A stretch of 21,173 nt of DNA from Bacteroidales bacterium UBA6117 (GCA_002428385.1 DIWB01000010.1:1-21173); one strand, 5' to 3'. Shown: positions 1 to 7,152, counted from the first letter of the stretch. Numbers and translations are program-made. The notes: generated from the sequence alone by a model not told the origin.

Positions 1-55
1 CCGTCATCACTGACTCGATCAGGTTGGTATAAAATGAGCCTGAATACATACCTGA

Positions 56-253
56 CGCACTAATTGTCACAAGTCAGGACTGATATTCCTTAGCTGCGGC
101 AGTTTCGAACGACCGGAAGGTGTAGTAAATTCTGCTGCTTCATTAAAGGAGGCCGGTATCAATGCCGTATCCTATGTCTCGGAAAATACAAGGCATGAGT
201 TCCAGACATGGAGGCGGAGTCTTTTTGAACTTGCACAGCTGTTGTTTCTGTAG
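56..253 (+). pseudogene. 3' remnant of a CE1-like (feruloyl/acetyl-xylan type) esterase
   Basis: An open frame without a start codon runs from an in-frame TGA (53-55) to TAG (251-253). Its translation contains LIFLSCGSFERPEG, then SLKEAGINAVSY, then HEFQTWRRSLFELAQLLF. The pattern hydrophobic-SCGS, an AGIN-type strand and a final HEF-xxWRR-x(3)-FAxLLF is the C-terminal end of esterase-D/CE1 alpha/beta hydrolases, where the His of HEF/HEW is the catalytic-triad histidine. Only about 60 residues remain. The nucleophilic serine region and everything before it are absent, and the sequence upstream of codon 56 is not recognisable in this frame. A frameshift near position 60 that links to frame 1-63 is possible but unproven. 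It would be a secreted esterase acting on plant or algal polysaccharides. The stop codon is followed directly by a heptamer repeat. Confidence 0.55.
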
Positions 254-274
254 GCGTGAGGTGTGATGTGTCAA
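254..274. repeat. Degenerate heptamer repeat after the esterase stop
   Basis: Three consecutive 7-base units, GCGTGAG, GTGTGAT and GTGTCAA, begin at the base after the TAG stop. The first unit is identical to the unit of the larger array at 7038-7069. Between this and the DUF5916 stop at 324 lies only a 9-bp direct repeat, GTGACCTGA (297-305 and 311-319). Confidence 0.5.
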
Positions 275-323
275 CAATGATGCGCCTGAAGGCAGAGTGA
301 CCTGAGTTTCGTGACCTGAATCA

Positions 324-2564
324 TTACAATATAAACGTATGGGTGTATTTCACCATCACCGTCCTTCCAAAGAAGGAAGGTATCTCAGGCATTGAATTAA
401 GACGGTTGACTCCCCTGAAATCGTTGTATACAATATAGAAATCATTGCCCTCACGCGGGTTGTACCTTAATCTGAAATTGGTTATCAGCTCGTCTTCGGT
501 ATTGACATACTGTACCAGGGCTGAAGCCGACAACCTTGTGCTAAGCATGTACAATGCCTTTACATTAACCGAATGAATGTTGAGTGAGTTTACCCCGGTC
601 CTTTCAGGGAAACGCAAGGCGTTGAATTCATACGAAGTTCCCATCCTGAAGCTTGATGAAAGGTTAAAGTTCGCCTCTATTTCAGTTCCTTTACGGTTCC
701 CGTCATAGAATTGCCCGGCATTAAAATCAATCCCAAATGATATCATCTTGTTTTCAGGTGTGTTCAATCTTGTTTGAAATCCGTAAAATGAATATAATCC
801 GGGGGTAATTGTAATTTCATCAGACAGACTGAACGGGTAAATGACCCCTTCTTCCTGGTATTCGGCTTCGATTCCTCCGCGGAGGCCTTTCTTTGTACTG
901 AATTCAATTTCGGGAGAGACTACCATCGACTCGAGCTCACCGTCTTCAAGCCTGTTGAAACGATCGAACCGCACTGAGATGCCATAATCAAAAAACTTCG
1001 AGTTTTCTCCGGGGAACCAGCCGTACCTAAGATTTGTGTTGATGCCCTGTACTCCTTCCATTCTGACAAATCCAATGCCCGGATTAAATTCCTGCCCTGA
1101 ATAAAAATACTTCAGATCGTATGAAAAACCCTTTTCAGAACGTCTCTGCCAGTTCACAAGAAAAAATGACGGATCGAGGGAACCCATATTATTATCAATC
1201 TGACTGTCGTAGGTCTGCGACCATTTCACATTAAGGTAATCATCCCCGAAAAGTCTGAAGATTCCGTCCATGCCATACGCCAGATTATTCTGACCGTTCA
1301 TTCCGAGCCTCGATGTAAAAATCCCTCCCACATAGCTGTTCTCGTTTATAACCTGACGCCTCATTCTCAAAACTCCGAAGTTTTCTCCCGGTGTTGATTC
1401 ATGCTCGGCGGTCTGCATGTCCATCAGACCTACATCCCAGTTACCTAATCTTCCGGTAAGCCTCGCGCCTCCAAGGATCCTTATCTGGTCGCGGCCGGCT
1501 ATTCCTATATTTCTGCTGTAGAAAAGGTTATCCGAAAAACCGCCAAGCGAAAAATCAAAAATGCTCGACCGTTCCTGGAAAAACATTCTCTTCTCCGGAA
1601 AAAAGAGCGAATACCTTGTAAGATTCACCTGCTGGTCGTCGGCCTCAACCTGTGCAAAGTCGGTGTTTGCTGTGAGATCAAGCGTGAGGTTGCTGTTTAT
1701 GTTATATTTTACATCCAGACCTGCGTTACCTGAATAATCAGGATAAGGATCATTCTTCACATATCCGGTTTCATCTTCATTCATGATCCAGTCCTGCGAG
1801 AAACCACCAATGACATACGGCGAAATGTAAACCGGCTTTGTTGGCCGCAACCCGCTGAACGTAATTCCGGCAGCAAGGGAAGGCTTGTTTGTTGACATAA
1901 AACCGTATTTCGGATCAATGGCAGGATGGGTGTCGGTTTCATTGTTTGCGCTTATGGTTCTGACTAATAAAAGCCCCATTGTAACAACATCGCCTGCAGG
2001 CTTGAACTTCAGGCTTGAGAAGGGGATCCTCATTTCAACGTACCATCCTTTATCATCAACAGTTGTCTTTACATCCCAGAATGTGTTCCAGCTCAGGTTC
2101 ATGGCTGACCCCGGACCCGGCCCGCCGGCCATCTGTGCATCATTCGAAATTGTATAATCAGTTCTGAGCCCTGAAGGGTTGGTATAAAAGGCCAGGGCGT
2201 TTTCGTTATCATCATAGGTGTCGAGTAAAATGCCTAATCCATCATATTCTTCCAGTTCTTCATCCCTTTTCCTGGTAGGCGAGAATATCTTTGAAGCATC
2301 TCTCATATACAGCTTTGCTCCTATCCAGAGGAATTCATCATCATACCCGATTCTGATATCACTTTCTTCGGATGGCTTCAAACCAAAATTGGGCCGGTGC
2401 ATGGTAAGTTCAAATTTGCTCAGGTTATCCCACAGCGGTTCATCAGGAACACCGTCAAACTGCACCTGATCGCTCATACGTTCCACGGTTACAGCCTCCT
2501 GAGCCTTCAGATTATTGAACATCATTAAAAATGTGATCGCAAACAAGGTAAAAGTTCTCTTCAT
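324..2564 (-). CDS. CBM9-like domain / DUF5916 outer-membrane beta-barrel protein
   Basis: A 746-residue exported protein with a clear signal peptide (MKRTFTLFAITFLMMFNNLKAQ). I chose the ATG at 2562-2564 because the longer frame to 2762 adds a hydrophilic, proline-rich segment ahead of the signal peptide. Residues about 30-220 form a CBM9-like beta-sandwich (DGVPDEPLW, then IRIGYDDEFLWIGAKLY, LDTYDDNENALAF, TNPSGLRTDY, WYVEMRIPFSSLKF). Residues about 230-746 match the DUF5916 barrel: many alternating aromatic beta strands, 'FFPEKRMFFQERSSIFDF', and a C-terminus ending in an aromatic strand (KYTHTFIL). The family is known as CBM9-DUF5916 proteins of the Bacteroidota outer membrane; its substrate is unknown. 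It lies 201 bp downstream of the LytTR regulator on the same strand, so it may be co-transcribed or be a target of that system (inference). An ATGAAAC direct repeat (2630-2646) lies upstream. Confidence 0.85.
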   Translation of the reverse strand: MKRTFTLFAITFLMMFNNLKAQEAVTVERMSDQVQFDGVPDEPLWDNLSKFELTMHRPNFGLKPSEESDIRIGYDDEFLWIGAKLYMRDASKIFSPTRKRDEELEEYDGLGILLDTYDDNENALAFYTNPSGLRTDYTISNDAQMAGGPGPGSAMNLSWNTFWDVKTTVDDKGWYVEMRIPFSSLKFKPAGDVVTMGLLLVRTISANNETDTHPAIDPKYGFMSTNKPSLAAGITFSGLRPTKPVYISPYVIGGFSQDWIMNEDETGYVKNDPYPDYSGNAGLDVKYNINSNLTLDLTANTDFAQVEADDQQVNLTRYSLFFPEKRMFFQERSSIFDFSLGGFSDNLFYSRNIGIAGRDQIRILGGARLTGRLGNWDVGLMDMQTAEHESTPGENFGVLRMRRQVINENSYVGGIFTSRLGMNGQNNLAYGMDGIFRLFGDDYLNVKWSQTYDSQIDNNMGSLDPSFFLVNWQRRSEKGFSYDLKYFYSGQEFNPGIGFVRMEGVQGINTNLRYGWFPGENSKFFDYGISVRFDRFNRLEDGELESMVVSPEIEFSTKKGLRGGIEAEYQEEGVIYPFSLSDEITITPGLYSFYGFQTRLNTPENKMISFGIDFNAGQFYDGNRKGTEIEANFNLSSSFRMGTSYEFNALRFPERTGVNSLNIHSVNVKALYMLSTRLSASALVQYVNTEDELITNFRLRYNPREGNDFYIVYNDFRGVNRLNSMPEIPSFFGRTVMVKYTHTFIL

Positions 2565-2629
2565 CTTATATTTCCTTAAATTGTTATGATATGTCTGGTA
2601 AATATTGCATAATGAAATTTCCTTCATCA

Positions 2630-2646
2630 ATGAAACAACATGAAAC
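2630..2646. repeat. Direct repeat ATGAAAC, period 10, upstream of the DUF5916 gene
   Basis: ATGAAAC occurs at 2630-2636 and again at 2640-2646, one helical turn apart, 66-82 bases upstream of the chosen DUF5916 start. It lies in the 201-bp gap after the LytTR gene and could be a protein-binding site. No clear -7 box was found in this gap. Confidence 0.25.
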
Positions 2647-2765
2647 GGTAAAAAACAAGGCTGAAATGGTTCCCATGCAGGATGAATAATCGTAAGAGAG
2701 ATAATTCGCTCAGGTTGCTGGTTAAGTCTCCCCTTCTCCCTTTCTCCCCCTCTCCTATTCAAGCA

Positions 2766-3530
2766 TTACTGCCCCTTGCCCGAAAACCAGCTCTTGAATT
2801 CCGGGACCCTGGCTTTGCTCAACACAACTTTTTCGGGGGTTTCGACTTTCAGGTTTAGTGAAAGTCGGCCGCTGAACCAGAGATCCACGTCCTTTACCGA
2901 TTCTCTCGATATTATAAACTGCCTGTTGGCCCTGAAAAAATCAGCAGGATCAAGCATTTGGGACAGTTCATCCAGCGTGTTTTCAATCCGGTAGCTGCGG
3001 TCGTCGAAGGTTACAGCCTTCACAATCCCAGTGTCGATGAAAAAACATGCAATGTCGCTGACCCTGACCGGCATAAGCTTGTCGCCTTTTGCCGGTATAA
3101 GAAAGTGGGTTTTGTATTTTTGTGTTCTTCTGAAAAAATCCATAAGTCCGGTCAGCGTAGCCTTAATCGACCCATTTTCCGAAAGAGTCTTCAGTTTATT
3201 CAGAGCTGTCTGAATATCAGATGCTTCTACCGGTTTCAGAAGATAGTCCACACTGTTTACCTTAAAAGCCCTGAGAGCATATTCATCGTAGGCGGTTGTA
3301 AAAATTATCGGACAGGTAATACTCACATGATTGAAAATCTCAAATGAAATACCGTCGGCAAGATGTATATCCATGAACACCAAATCGGGCTGGGTGTTGC
3401 TGCCAAACCATTCAATGGTTTCTGCAATCGACTCAAGCGTGTCAATCACATCGATATCTCCAACCTCAGCCAGTATCTGCTTCAGATGTCGTGAAGCAAG
3501 GAACTCATCTTCTATAATCAGAGCTTTCAT
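2766..3530 (-). CDS. LytTR-family response regulator
   Basis: A 254-residue two-component regulator. The receiver domain spans residues about 1-120, with acidic pocket E7/D8, phospho-acceptor D54 in FMDIHLADG, T79 in FTTA and K99 in DYLLKP. A linker leads to a LytTR DNA-binding domain at about 145-250 (FLIPAKGDKLMPV, RANRQFIIS, VVLSKARVPEFKSWF). All key receiver residues are present, so it should be phosphorylatable. The start lies two bases from the upstream kinase stop, giving a tightly coupled kinase-regulator pair. LytTR domains bind two 9-bp direct repeats spaced 12-13 bp; a matching element lies at 4806-4835 across the divergent region. It probably acts on its own promoter region, the DUF2271 operon or the DUF5916 gene (inference). 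Confidence 0.93.
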   Translation of the reverse strand: MKALIIEDEFLASRHLKQILAEVGDIDVIDTLESIAETIEWFGSNTQPDLVFMDIHLADGISFEIFNHVSITCPIIFTTAYDEYALRAFKVNSVDYLLKPVEASDIQTALNKLKTLSENGSIKATLTGLMDFFRRTQKYKTHFLIPAKGDKLMPVRVSDIACFFIDTGIVKAVTFDDRSYRIENTLDELSQMLDPADFFRANRQFIISRESVKDVDLWFSGRLSLNLKVETPEKVVLSKARVPEFKSWFSGKGQ

Positions 3531-3532
3531 CG

Positions 3533-4624
3533 TTATTGCTTGATAAGAGGTATTCCGACAGTGAATGACTCATCGTTTTTAGTAATTATTATGTCTTTCC
3601 CTACCAGAATCTCGAATTGTTTCGAAAGATTCGTCAGACCGAGCCCGGTACCGCTCTCTTCAGTGTATTTCTTCTGAATGTTGTTCCTTACTAACAGACT
3701 TTCATTCACGGTTGTCACAATATCTATTTTGAGAGGCTTGCGTTTGCTTATCTCGTTATGCTTTATGGCATTTTCAACAAGTGTTTGAATTGTAAGCGGC
3801 GGAAGCATAAATAACAGGAAGCTTTCATTAATTTCGTAGTTCACAATAAGATTGGTATCATACCTCATCCTGATAAGATAGATATATGAATGCATGAACT
3901 CCATTTCCTCATTCAGGGTAACCAATTGCTTCTCATTGCTCTGCAGAGTATAGCGGAGAGCTTTTGAAAGAGAGTTGACGTAACTCTGCGCCTTGTCGGA
4001 ATCATCCTGGATAAGAACTTTCAGCGCAGTAAGCGAATTAAACAGGAAATGCGGGCTGAGCTGATTCTTCAACGACTCATACTGCCGCCGGAGCGCCTCG
4101 CGTTTGAGCTCCTCATACTCCAGTTTGATTCCTTGTTTCTGAAAGACAAGCCTTATGACAAGCACGCAGCCGACAACAAGAGCCGAAACATAAAAATTCA
4201 TGAATTCGAACTCATTCCTTCGTCCGCGGCCGGGAGGTCGTGTATCGAAAATACTGGATACAGAATACAAACCGTGATTTAGAATGGATACCAGAAGAAT
4301 TGTCAGACTAACCGCCAGTACTATCCGGATTGCGGTAATATGGCGATTCCTGTCTGTCGGCTTTAAAATGAAATAATTTATTATGAACATCACAAGAGCC
4401 ACAATGAACGAAATAGCCGTATCGACAAAAAAACGTGCAAAATCGGGAGAAAACTCACGGTGATGATGACCTCCGCTGCCGTCTCTGTCTCCGTCCTCAA
4501 AAAGAAGCTCCATTATCAATGGAAACCGGATTGTAATGGCAATGGCAATGGAAAGAAGGACAACAATAAGGAAATATTGCCTGAAAGATTTTGCTTCCAT
4601 CTTATCCTGTAAAATTCCCGTCAT
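3533..4624 (-). CDS. LytS/YehU-type sensor histidine kinase
   Basis: A 363-residue membrane kinase. Four hydrophobic segments lie at about residues 18-40, 62-87, 97-122 and 142-161. They are followed by a coiled linker (residues 165-185) and the His_kinase domain with H192 in QLSPHFLFNSL, an N-box (LVENAIKHNE, N285), and an ATP-lid motif SGTGLGL (324-330). This is the usual LytS-like architecture without a large external domain. The loop after helix 1 carries an acidic stretch and a triple histidine (EDGDRDGSGGHHHREF, residues 43-58), which could bind a cation. The start at 4624 is chosen; an ATG at 4600 (MEAKSFRQ) is an alternative that loses eight residues. A TATCTTTG -7-like box on this strand (4667-4660) sits at a suitable distance. 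Partner: the regulator immediately downstream. Confidence 0.92.
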   Translation of the reverse strand: MTGILQDKMEAKSFRQYFLIVVLLSIAIAITIRFPLIMELLFEDGDRDGSGGHHHREFSPDFARFFVDTAISFIVALVMFIINYFILKPTDRNRHITAIRIVLAVSLTILLVSILNHGLYSVSSIFDTRPPGRGRRNEFEFMNFYVSALVVGCVLVIRLVFQKQGIKLEYEELKREALRRQYESLKNQLSPHFLFNSLTALKVLIQDDSDKAQSYVNSLSKALRYTLQSNEKQLVTLNEEMEFMHSYIYLIRMRYDTNLIVNYEINESFLLFMLPPLTIQTLVENAIKHNEISKRKPLKIDIVTTVNESLLVRNNIQKKYTEESGTGLGLTNLSKQFEILVGKDIIITKNDESFTVGIPLIKQ

Positions 4625-4659
4625 CCGTTTATTTCATTTAAGGAGTAACAATTACGAGG

Positions 4660-4667
4660 CAAAGATA
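4660..4667 (-). promoter_or_regulatory. Candidate -7 box for the kinase-regulator operon
   Basis: Read on the minus strand this is TATCTTTG, an exact match to the Bacteroidota -7 consensus TAnnTTTG. It lies about 36 bases upstream of the kinase start at 4624. No convincing TTTG -33 box stands at the expected 19-21 bp; the nearest minus-strand TTTG is at 4705-4702, too far away. Prediction by eye only. Confidence 0.4.
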
Positions 4668-4801
4668 AGAATTGCAGATTCCGTGTCGGGTTATTATGCG
4701 TCAAACAGCATAAACAATGTCTGAACCACTTTTTTAAGGGTTTGAATCGTCGGCCTTCACCCTCATTTTCACTTTTCACATTTCTTACCCCCGGGAATAT
4801 T

Positions 4802-4837
4802 TAAGACAGTTCAGATGTCAGTAAGACAGGTTCAGAT
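4802..4837 (+). promoter_or_regulatory. Putative LytTR-type operator (21-bp-period direct repeat)
   Basis: GTTCAGAT occurs at 4809-4816 and exactly 21 bp later at 4830-4837, within longer copies TAAGACAGTTCAGAT and TAAGACAGGTTCAGAT. The first half-site ACAGTTCAG (4806-4814) fits the published LytTR consensus [TA][AC][CA]GTTN[AG][TG]. The second, CAGGTTCAG (4827-4835), fits at the GTTNAG core, and the gap between them is 12 bp, as expected for LytTR dimers. It lies 52 bp upstream of the candidate -7 box of the DUF2271 gene, with the LytTR regulator encoded by the divergent operon. A weaker inverted copy, GGTTCAGA on the minus strand, lies at 4727-4720. Confidence 0.45.
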
Positions 4838-4888
4838 AACATTTTTGATGCTTCATCTGTTTTTCGGAAAGTGAGCATGGTAAAAGAA

Positions 4889-4896
4889 TAATTTTG
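4889..4896 (+). promoter_or_regulatory. Candidate -7 box for the DUF2271 operon
   Basis: TAATTTTG is an exact TAnnTTTG match, ending 18 bases before the ATG at 4915, so transcription would start just upstream of the gene. The -33 region has only a T-run (about 4860-4864), not a clean TTTG. The rest of 4625-4914 shows no open frame of note. Confidence 0.45.
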
Positions 4897-4914
4897 ACCC
4901 ATAAATAAAGAAAA

Positions 4915-5508
4915 ATGAAAATACTTTACACAATAATTCTGGCAGGAATACTGGTCCCGGGCACTTCTTCCGACATCCTGAACACCTGCGATACTCAAAG
5001 TGAATTCAGCGGATTGCAGACAGGTTTCGCCGATCCGGTCCGGGATTTTGAACTTAACATTGAGTTCGAACTATCGCGCTTTGAAGGCAGATCACCAAGA
5101 CCTTTCGTTGCCGTATGGGTGGAAAACGAAAAATCAGAATCCATCCGTACCCTGGCACTCTGGTATAACAACAACCGCTGGCTTCCTGATTTAAAACGCT
5201 GGTACGCAAAACATTTCGAAAAAACCCAGAAGCAGGATTTCGTGGATGCGGTAACAGGCGCTACACGTTCTGCCGGGAAATATACCCTGCTTTGGGATCT
5301 GAAAGATGACAACGGTACTCCAGTGGAGGCAGGAAAATATACAGTGCATATAGAAGCAGCCCGCGAACATGGAACATATCAGCTGATAAGCAGGGAGATT
5401 GAACTGAACGATGAGCCGAAGAGAATCGATCTGGAAGGAGGCATTGAAATAGCTTCGGCTGTAATAGAGTACGTTAAGGCGAATTCTGAAATTACTTCAT
5501 CCAGATAA
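4915..5508 (+). CDS. DUF2271 family exported protein with a flavinylation-like motif
   Basis: A 197-residue protein with an N-terminal signal peptide (hydrophobic residues 3-17) and a DUF2271 domain at about 45-165. Family features seen are NIEFELSRFEGRSPRPFVAVWVENE, LALWYNNNRWLPDLKRWY and YTLLWDLKDDNGTPVEAGKYTVHIEAARE. The last segment is a FlgD/Ig-like strand set, so such proteins are sometimes mislabelled as FlgD-like. Residues 111-117, D-A-V-T-G-A-T, followed by R-S, match the D-x-x-[ST]-G-A-[TS] type site at which ApbE attaches FMN to a threonine; T117 would carry the flavin. Its stop overlaps the next ATG by one base (TAATG), coupling it to a PepSY-type membrane gene, the usual partner of DUF2271. 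A role in electron transfer outside the cytoplasm is inferred; no ApbE gene is in the window. Confidence 0.8.
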   Translation: MKILYTIILAGILVPGTSSDILNTCDTQSEFSGLQTGFADPVRDFELNIEFELSRFEGRSPRPFVAVWVENEKSESIRTLALWYNNNRWLPDLKRWYAKHFEKTQKQDFVDAVTGATRSAGKYTLLWDLKDDNGTPVEAGKYTVHIEAAREHGTYQLISREIELNDEPKRIDLEGGIEIASAVIEYVKANSEITSSR

Positions 5509-5903
5509 TGGAAAAGAAATCGTTCTGTGGCTGGACCCGCTGGGTACATCTTTATCTTTCGATGTTCAGTTTTGCCGCTCTCTTTTTCTTTGCCCTGACC
5601 GGTATAACCCTTAACCATCCTTCCTGGACTGAAAACCGTCAGAAGGTGGAAACGCTCAAGGGATATGTTGATCCGGCCTGGATTACCGGCACTGATACCG
5701 CATCGGTGCAAAAATCGCTTATTGTGGATTATATCAGGAATCAGCACAACCTCAGGGGTAACCTTACTGAATTCAGGAACCAAAACTCACACCAATATGA
5801 AAACAATGATCAACCGTTTTTCAGCAACAAGCCTGATCATATTGATGACAGCACTTGTTATCTATGCCCAGGACTGGCCTCAATGGAGGGGGACAAACCG
5901 TGA
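5508..5903 (+). pseudogene. Truncated PepSY-associated transmembrane protein
   Basis: The start overlaps the DUF2271 stop. Residues 1-89 look like the N-terminus of a PepSY-TM protein: WTRWVHLYLSMFSFAALFFFALTG as a first membrane helix with H14, then TLNHPSW with H37 (histidines typical of haem-binding PepSY/MsrQ-like helices), and the start of the exported PepSY region ending LRGNLTEF. After about 5775 similarity stops. The frame continues as unrelated residues through the signal-peptide region of the next gene to TGA at 5903. As I recall the family, intact members are about 190-220 residues with a complete PepSY domain and a final membrane helix, both missing here. The simplest reading is a deletion joining this gene to the PQQ-propeller gene; an assembly join cannot be excluded. 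Confidence 0.65.
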
Positions 5904-7026
5904 CGGCAAGGTCACCGGATTCGATTATCCGAAAGCCTGGCCCGAGCAGCTTACCCAGGCCTGGAAAGTCACTGTAGGCCTTGGAGACGCTACACCTGCC
6001 CTTGTTAAGGACAAGATCTATGTTTATTCAAAAGTCGGTGAAAACGAAGTAATGCAGTGCATCGATGCTGCCACAGGGAAACAGCTCTGGCAGTCAGCCG
6101 CATATCCGGCTCCCGCCGTTACAGGGCCGGCGGCTTCCCATCCCGGACCCAGAAGCTCTGTTGCCGTTGCCGAAGGCAAAGCGGTTGCCGTTGGTGTTGG
6201 GGGTGACATTGCCTGTTTTGACGCTGCCACAGGCATGCTCCTGTGGCGGAATGAAGAATATAAAGGTCAGGTTCCGCAGTTTTTCACGGGAATGTCGCCG
6301 GTGATCAGTTCGGGTATCTGCTATGCACACCTGGGGGGTCCAAAAACGGGAACTTTTATTGCCTTCGATCTGGCATCGGGATCCATAAAATGGAAAGTGG
6401 AAGGAGAAGCGCCGCCTTATGGTTCACCCGTTTTAATGACAGTTGACGGAACAAAACAGGTTGTGTTCCAGGGACAGACAAAGCTGGTCAGCTTCAACCT
6501 GGCCGACGGCAAACAACTCTGGGAACTTGAAACCCCGGTTGGAACAGGAAGGGTTAACAATGCTGCTTCACCGGTTGCAGACGGGAATCGTATTTATTAT
6601 ACAGGTCTTAACAACGGTGTCAATGCCGCAGAAATAAAAAAGACAGGGAACAGTTTCACCGTAAGTAAGCTCTGGACCAATCCCGAATTCACCACCGCCT
6701 ACAACACACCGGTTCTGAAGGATGGATTCCTGTACGGAATTTCAAGCCAGAGCAGACTGTTCTGCATCAATGCCGCTACCGGACAAACGGCCTGGAACGA
6801 TGAGACCGCCCTTCAGAATTTCGGATCGATTGTCGATGCTGGTCAGGTTCTTATTGCTGTTACAAGCAATTCACATTTTGTTGTTATGAGGCCCGACGGA
6901 CAGAAATTCAACAAGGTGGCACAGCTTAAACTTGCAGAAACCGGGATCTATGCACATCCCATAGTGTCGGGTAACTGGATCCTCATCAAGGATGTGGAAT
7001 CACTGACTTTGTATACGGTCAACTGA
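5797..7026 (+). CDS. Secreted PQQ-like beta-propeller protein
   Basis: A 409-residue protein. The ATG at 5797 is chosen because it opens directly into a signal peptide (MKTMINRFSATSLIILMTALVIYAQ); the frame is open further upstream only by overlap with the damaged PepSY gene. The mature protein starts with DWPQWRGTNRDG and carries repeated PQQ-type tryptophan-docking blades: AATGKQLWQS, AATGMLLWRN, LASGSIKWKV, LADGKQLWEL and AATGQTAWND. This is the PQQ_2/BamB-like propeller family, common in Bacteroidota and Planctomycetota. Many members have no proven cofactor or activity, and no dehydrogenase-type catalytic motif is evident here. It has no obvious promoter of its own within 100 bases upstream and may depend on the DUF2271 promoter. 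A paralogue lies at 15952-17229. Heptamer and octamer repeats follow the stop. Confidence 0.85.
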   Translation: MKTMINRFSATSLIILMTALVIYAQDWPQWRGTNRDGKVTGFDYPKAWPEQLTQAWKVTVGLGDATPALVKDKIYVYSKVGENEVMQCIDAATGKQLWQSAAYPAPAVTGPAASHPGPRSSVAVAEGKAVAVGVGGDIACFDAATGMLLWRNEEYKGQVPQFFTGMSPVISSGICYAHLGGPKTGTFIAFDLASGSIKWKVEGEAPPYGSPVLMTVDGTKQVVFQGQTKLVSFNLADGKQLWELETPVGTGRVNNAASPVADGNRIYYTGLNNGVNAAEIKKTGNSFTVSKLWTNPEFTTAYNTPVLKDGFLYGISSQSRLFCINAATGQTAWNDETALQNFGSIVDAGQVLIAVTSNSHFVVMRPDGQKFNKVAQLKLAETGIYAHPIVSGNWILIKDVESLTLYTVN

Positions 7027-7037
7027 TCAGGCACAAG

Positions 7038-7069
7038 GCGTGAGGCGTGAGGTGTGAGGCGTGAGGTGT
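7038..7069. repeat. Heptamer tandem array GCGTGAG
   Basis: About four and a half copies of a 7-base unit (GCGTGAG, with GTGTGAG as variant) begin 11 bases after the stop of the PQQ-propeller gene. The array is complementary, with bulges, to the octamer array at 7101-7152. Confidence 0.8.
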
Positions 7070-7076
7070 CTAAGAC

Positions 7077-7099
7077 TTAAGGCTCAACAACCGCCTTAA
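7077..7099. terminator. Small inverted repeat between the two arrays
   Basis: TTAAGGC (7077-7083) and GCCTTAA (7093-7099) form a perfect 7-bp stem with a 9-base loop. Together with the flanking arrays it would be the tip of a long imperfect hairpin. No U-tract follows, so a role in termination is only a guess. Confidence 0.3.
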
Positions 7100-7100
7100 T

Positions 7101-7152
7101 GCCTTTACGCCTTTACGCCTTTATGCCTTTACGCCTTTACGTCTTTACGCCC
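7101..7152. repeat. Octamer tandem array GCCTTTAC
   Basis: Six 8-base units (GCCTTTAC with two single-base variants, GCCTTTAT and GTCTTTAC) run from 7101 to 7148, followed by GCC. The reverse complement GTAAAGGC resembles the nearby heptamer GTGAGGC, so the two arrays face each other as inverted relatives. The remaining intergenic sequence to 7289 holds only weak -7-like boxes (TAGATTTC at 7206, TACATTTA at 7247). Confidence 0.85.

Noticed and set aside
2565..2762. N-terminal extension of the DUF5916 protein to 2762
   Set aside because: The extension precedes a textbook signal peptide and has no family-like sequence; the ATG at 2562-2564 is the better start.
4701..4727. A second LytTR site upstream of the kinase gene on the minus strand
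   Set aside because: GGTTCAGA is present, but the paired half-site (GTTTGA, 20 bp away) departs from the consensus; kept only as a weak remark.
4915..5508. Flagellar hook-capping protein FlgD
   Set aside because: Only the Ig-like strand pattern is shared; the signal peptide, the DUF2271 motifs and the PepSY neighbour argue otherwise, and no flagellar gene is present.
5379..5783. A 134-codon open frame on the minus strand
   Set aside because: It lies antisense to the DUF2271 and PepSY genes, has no recognisable domain and looks like a shadow frame, as do the other long antisense frames under the glycosidases.
5508..7026. A PepSY-PQQ fusion protein made by frameshifting
   Set aside because: The PQQ gene has its own ATG and full signal peptide, and I saw no slippery site; independent translation is simpler.
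7101..7152. Possible CRISPR array
   Set aside because: The units are 8 bases long and directly adjacent, with no spacers and no cas genes nearby.
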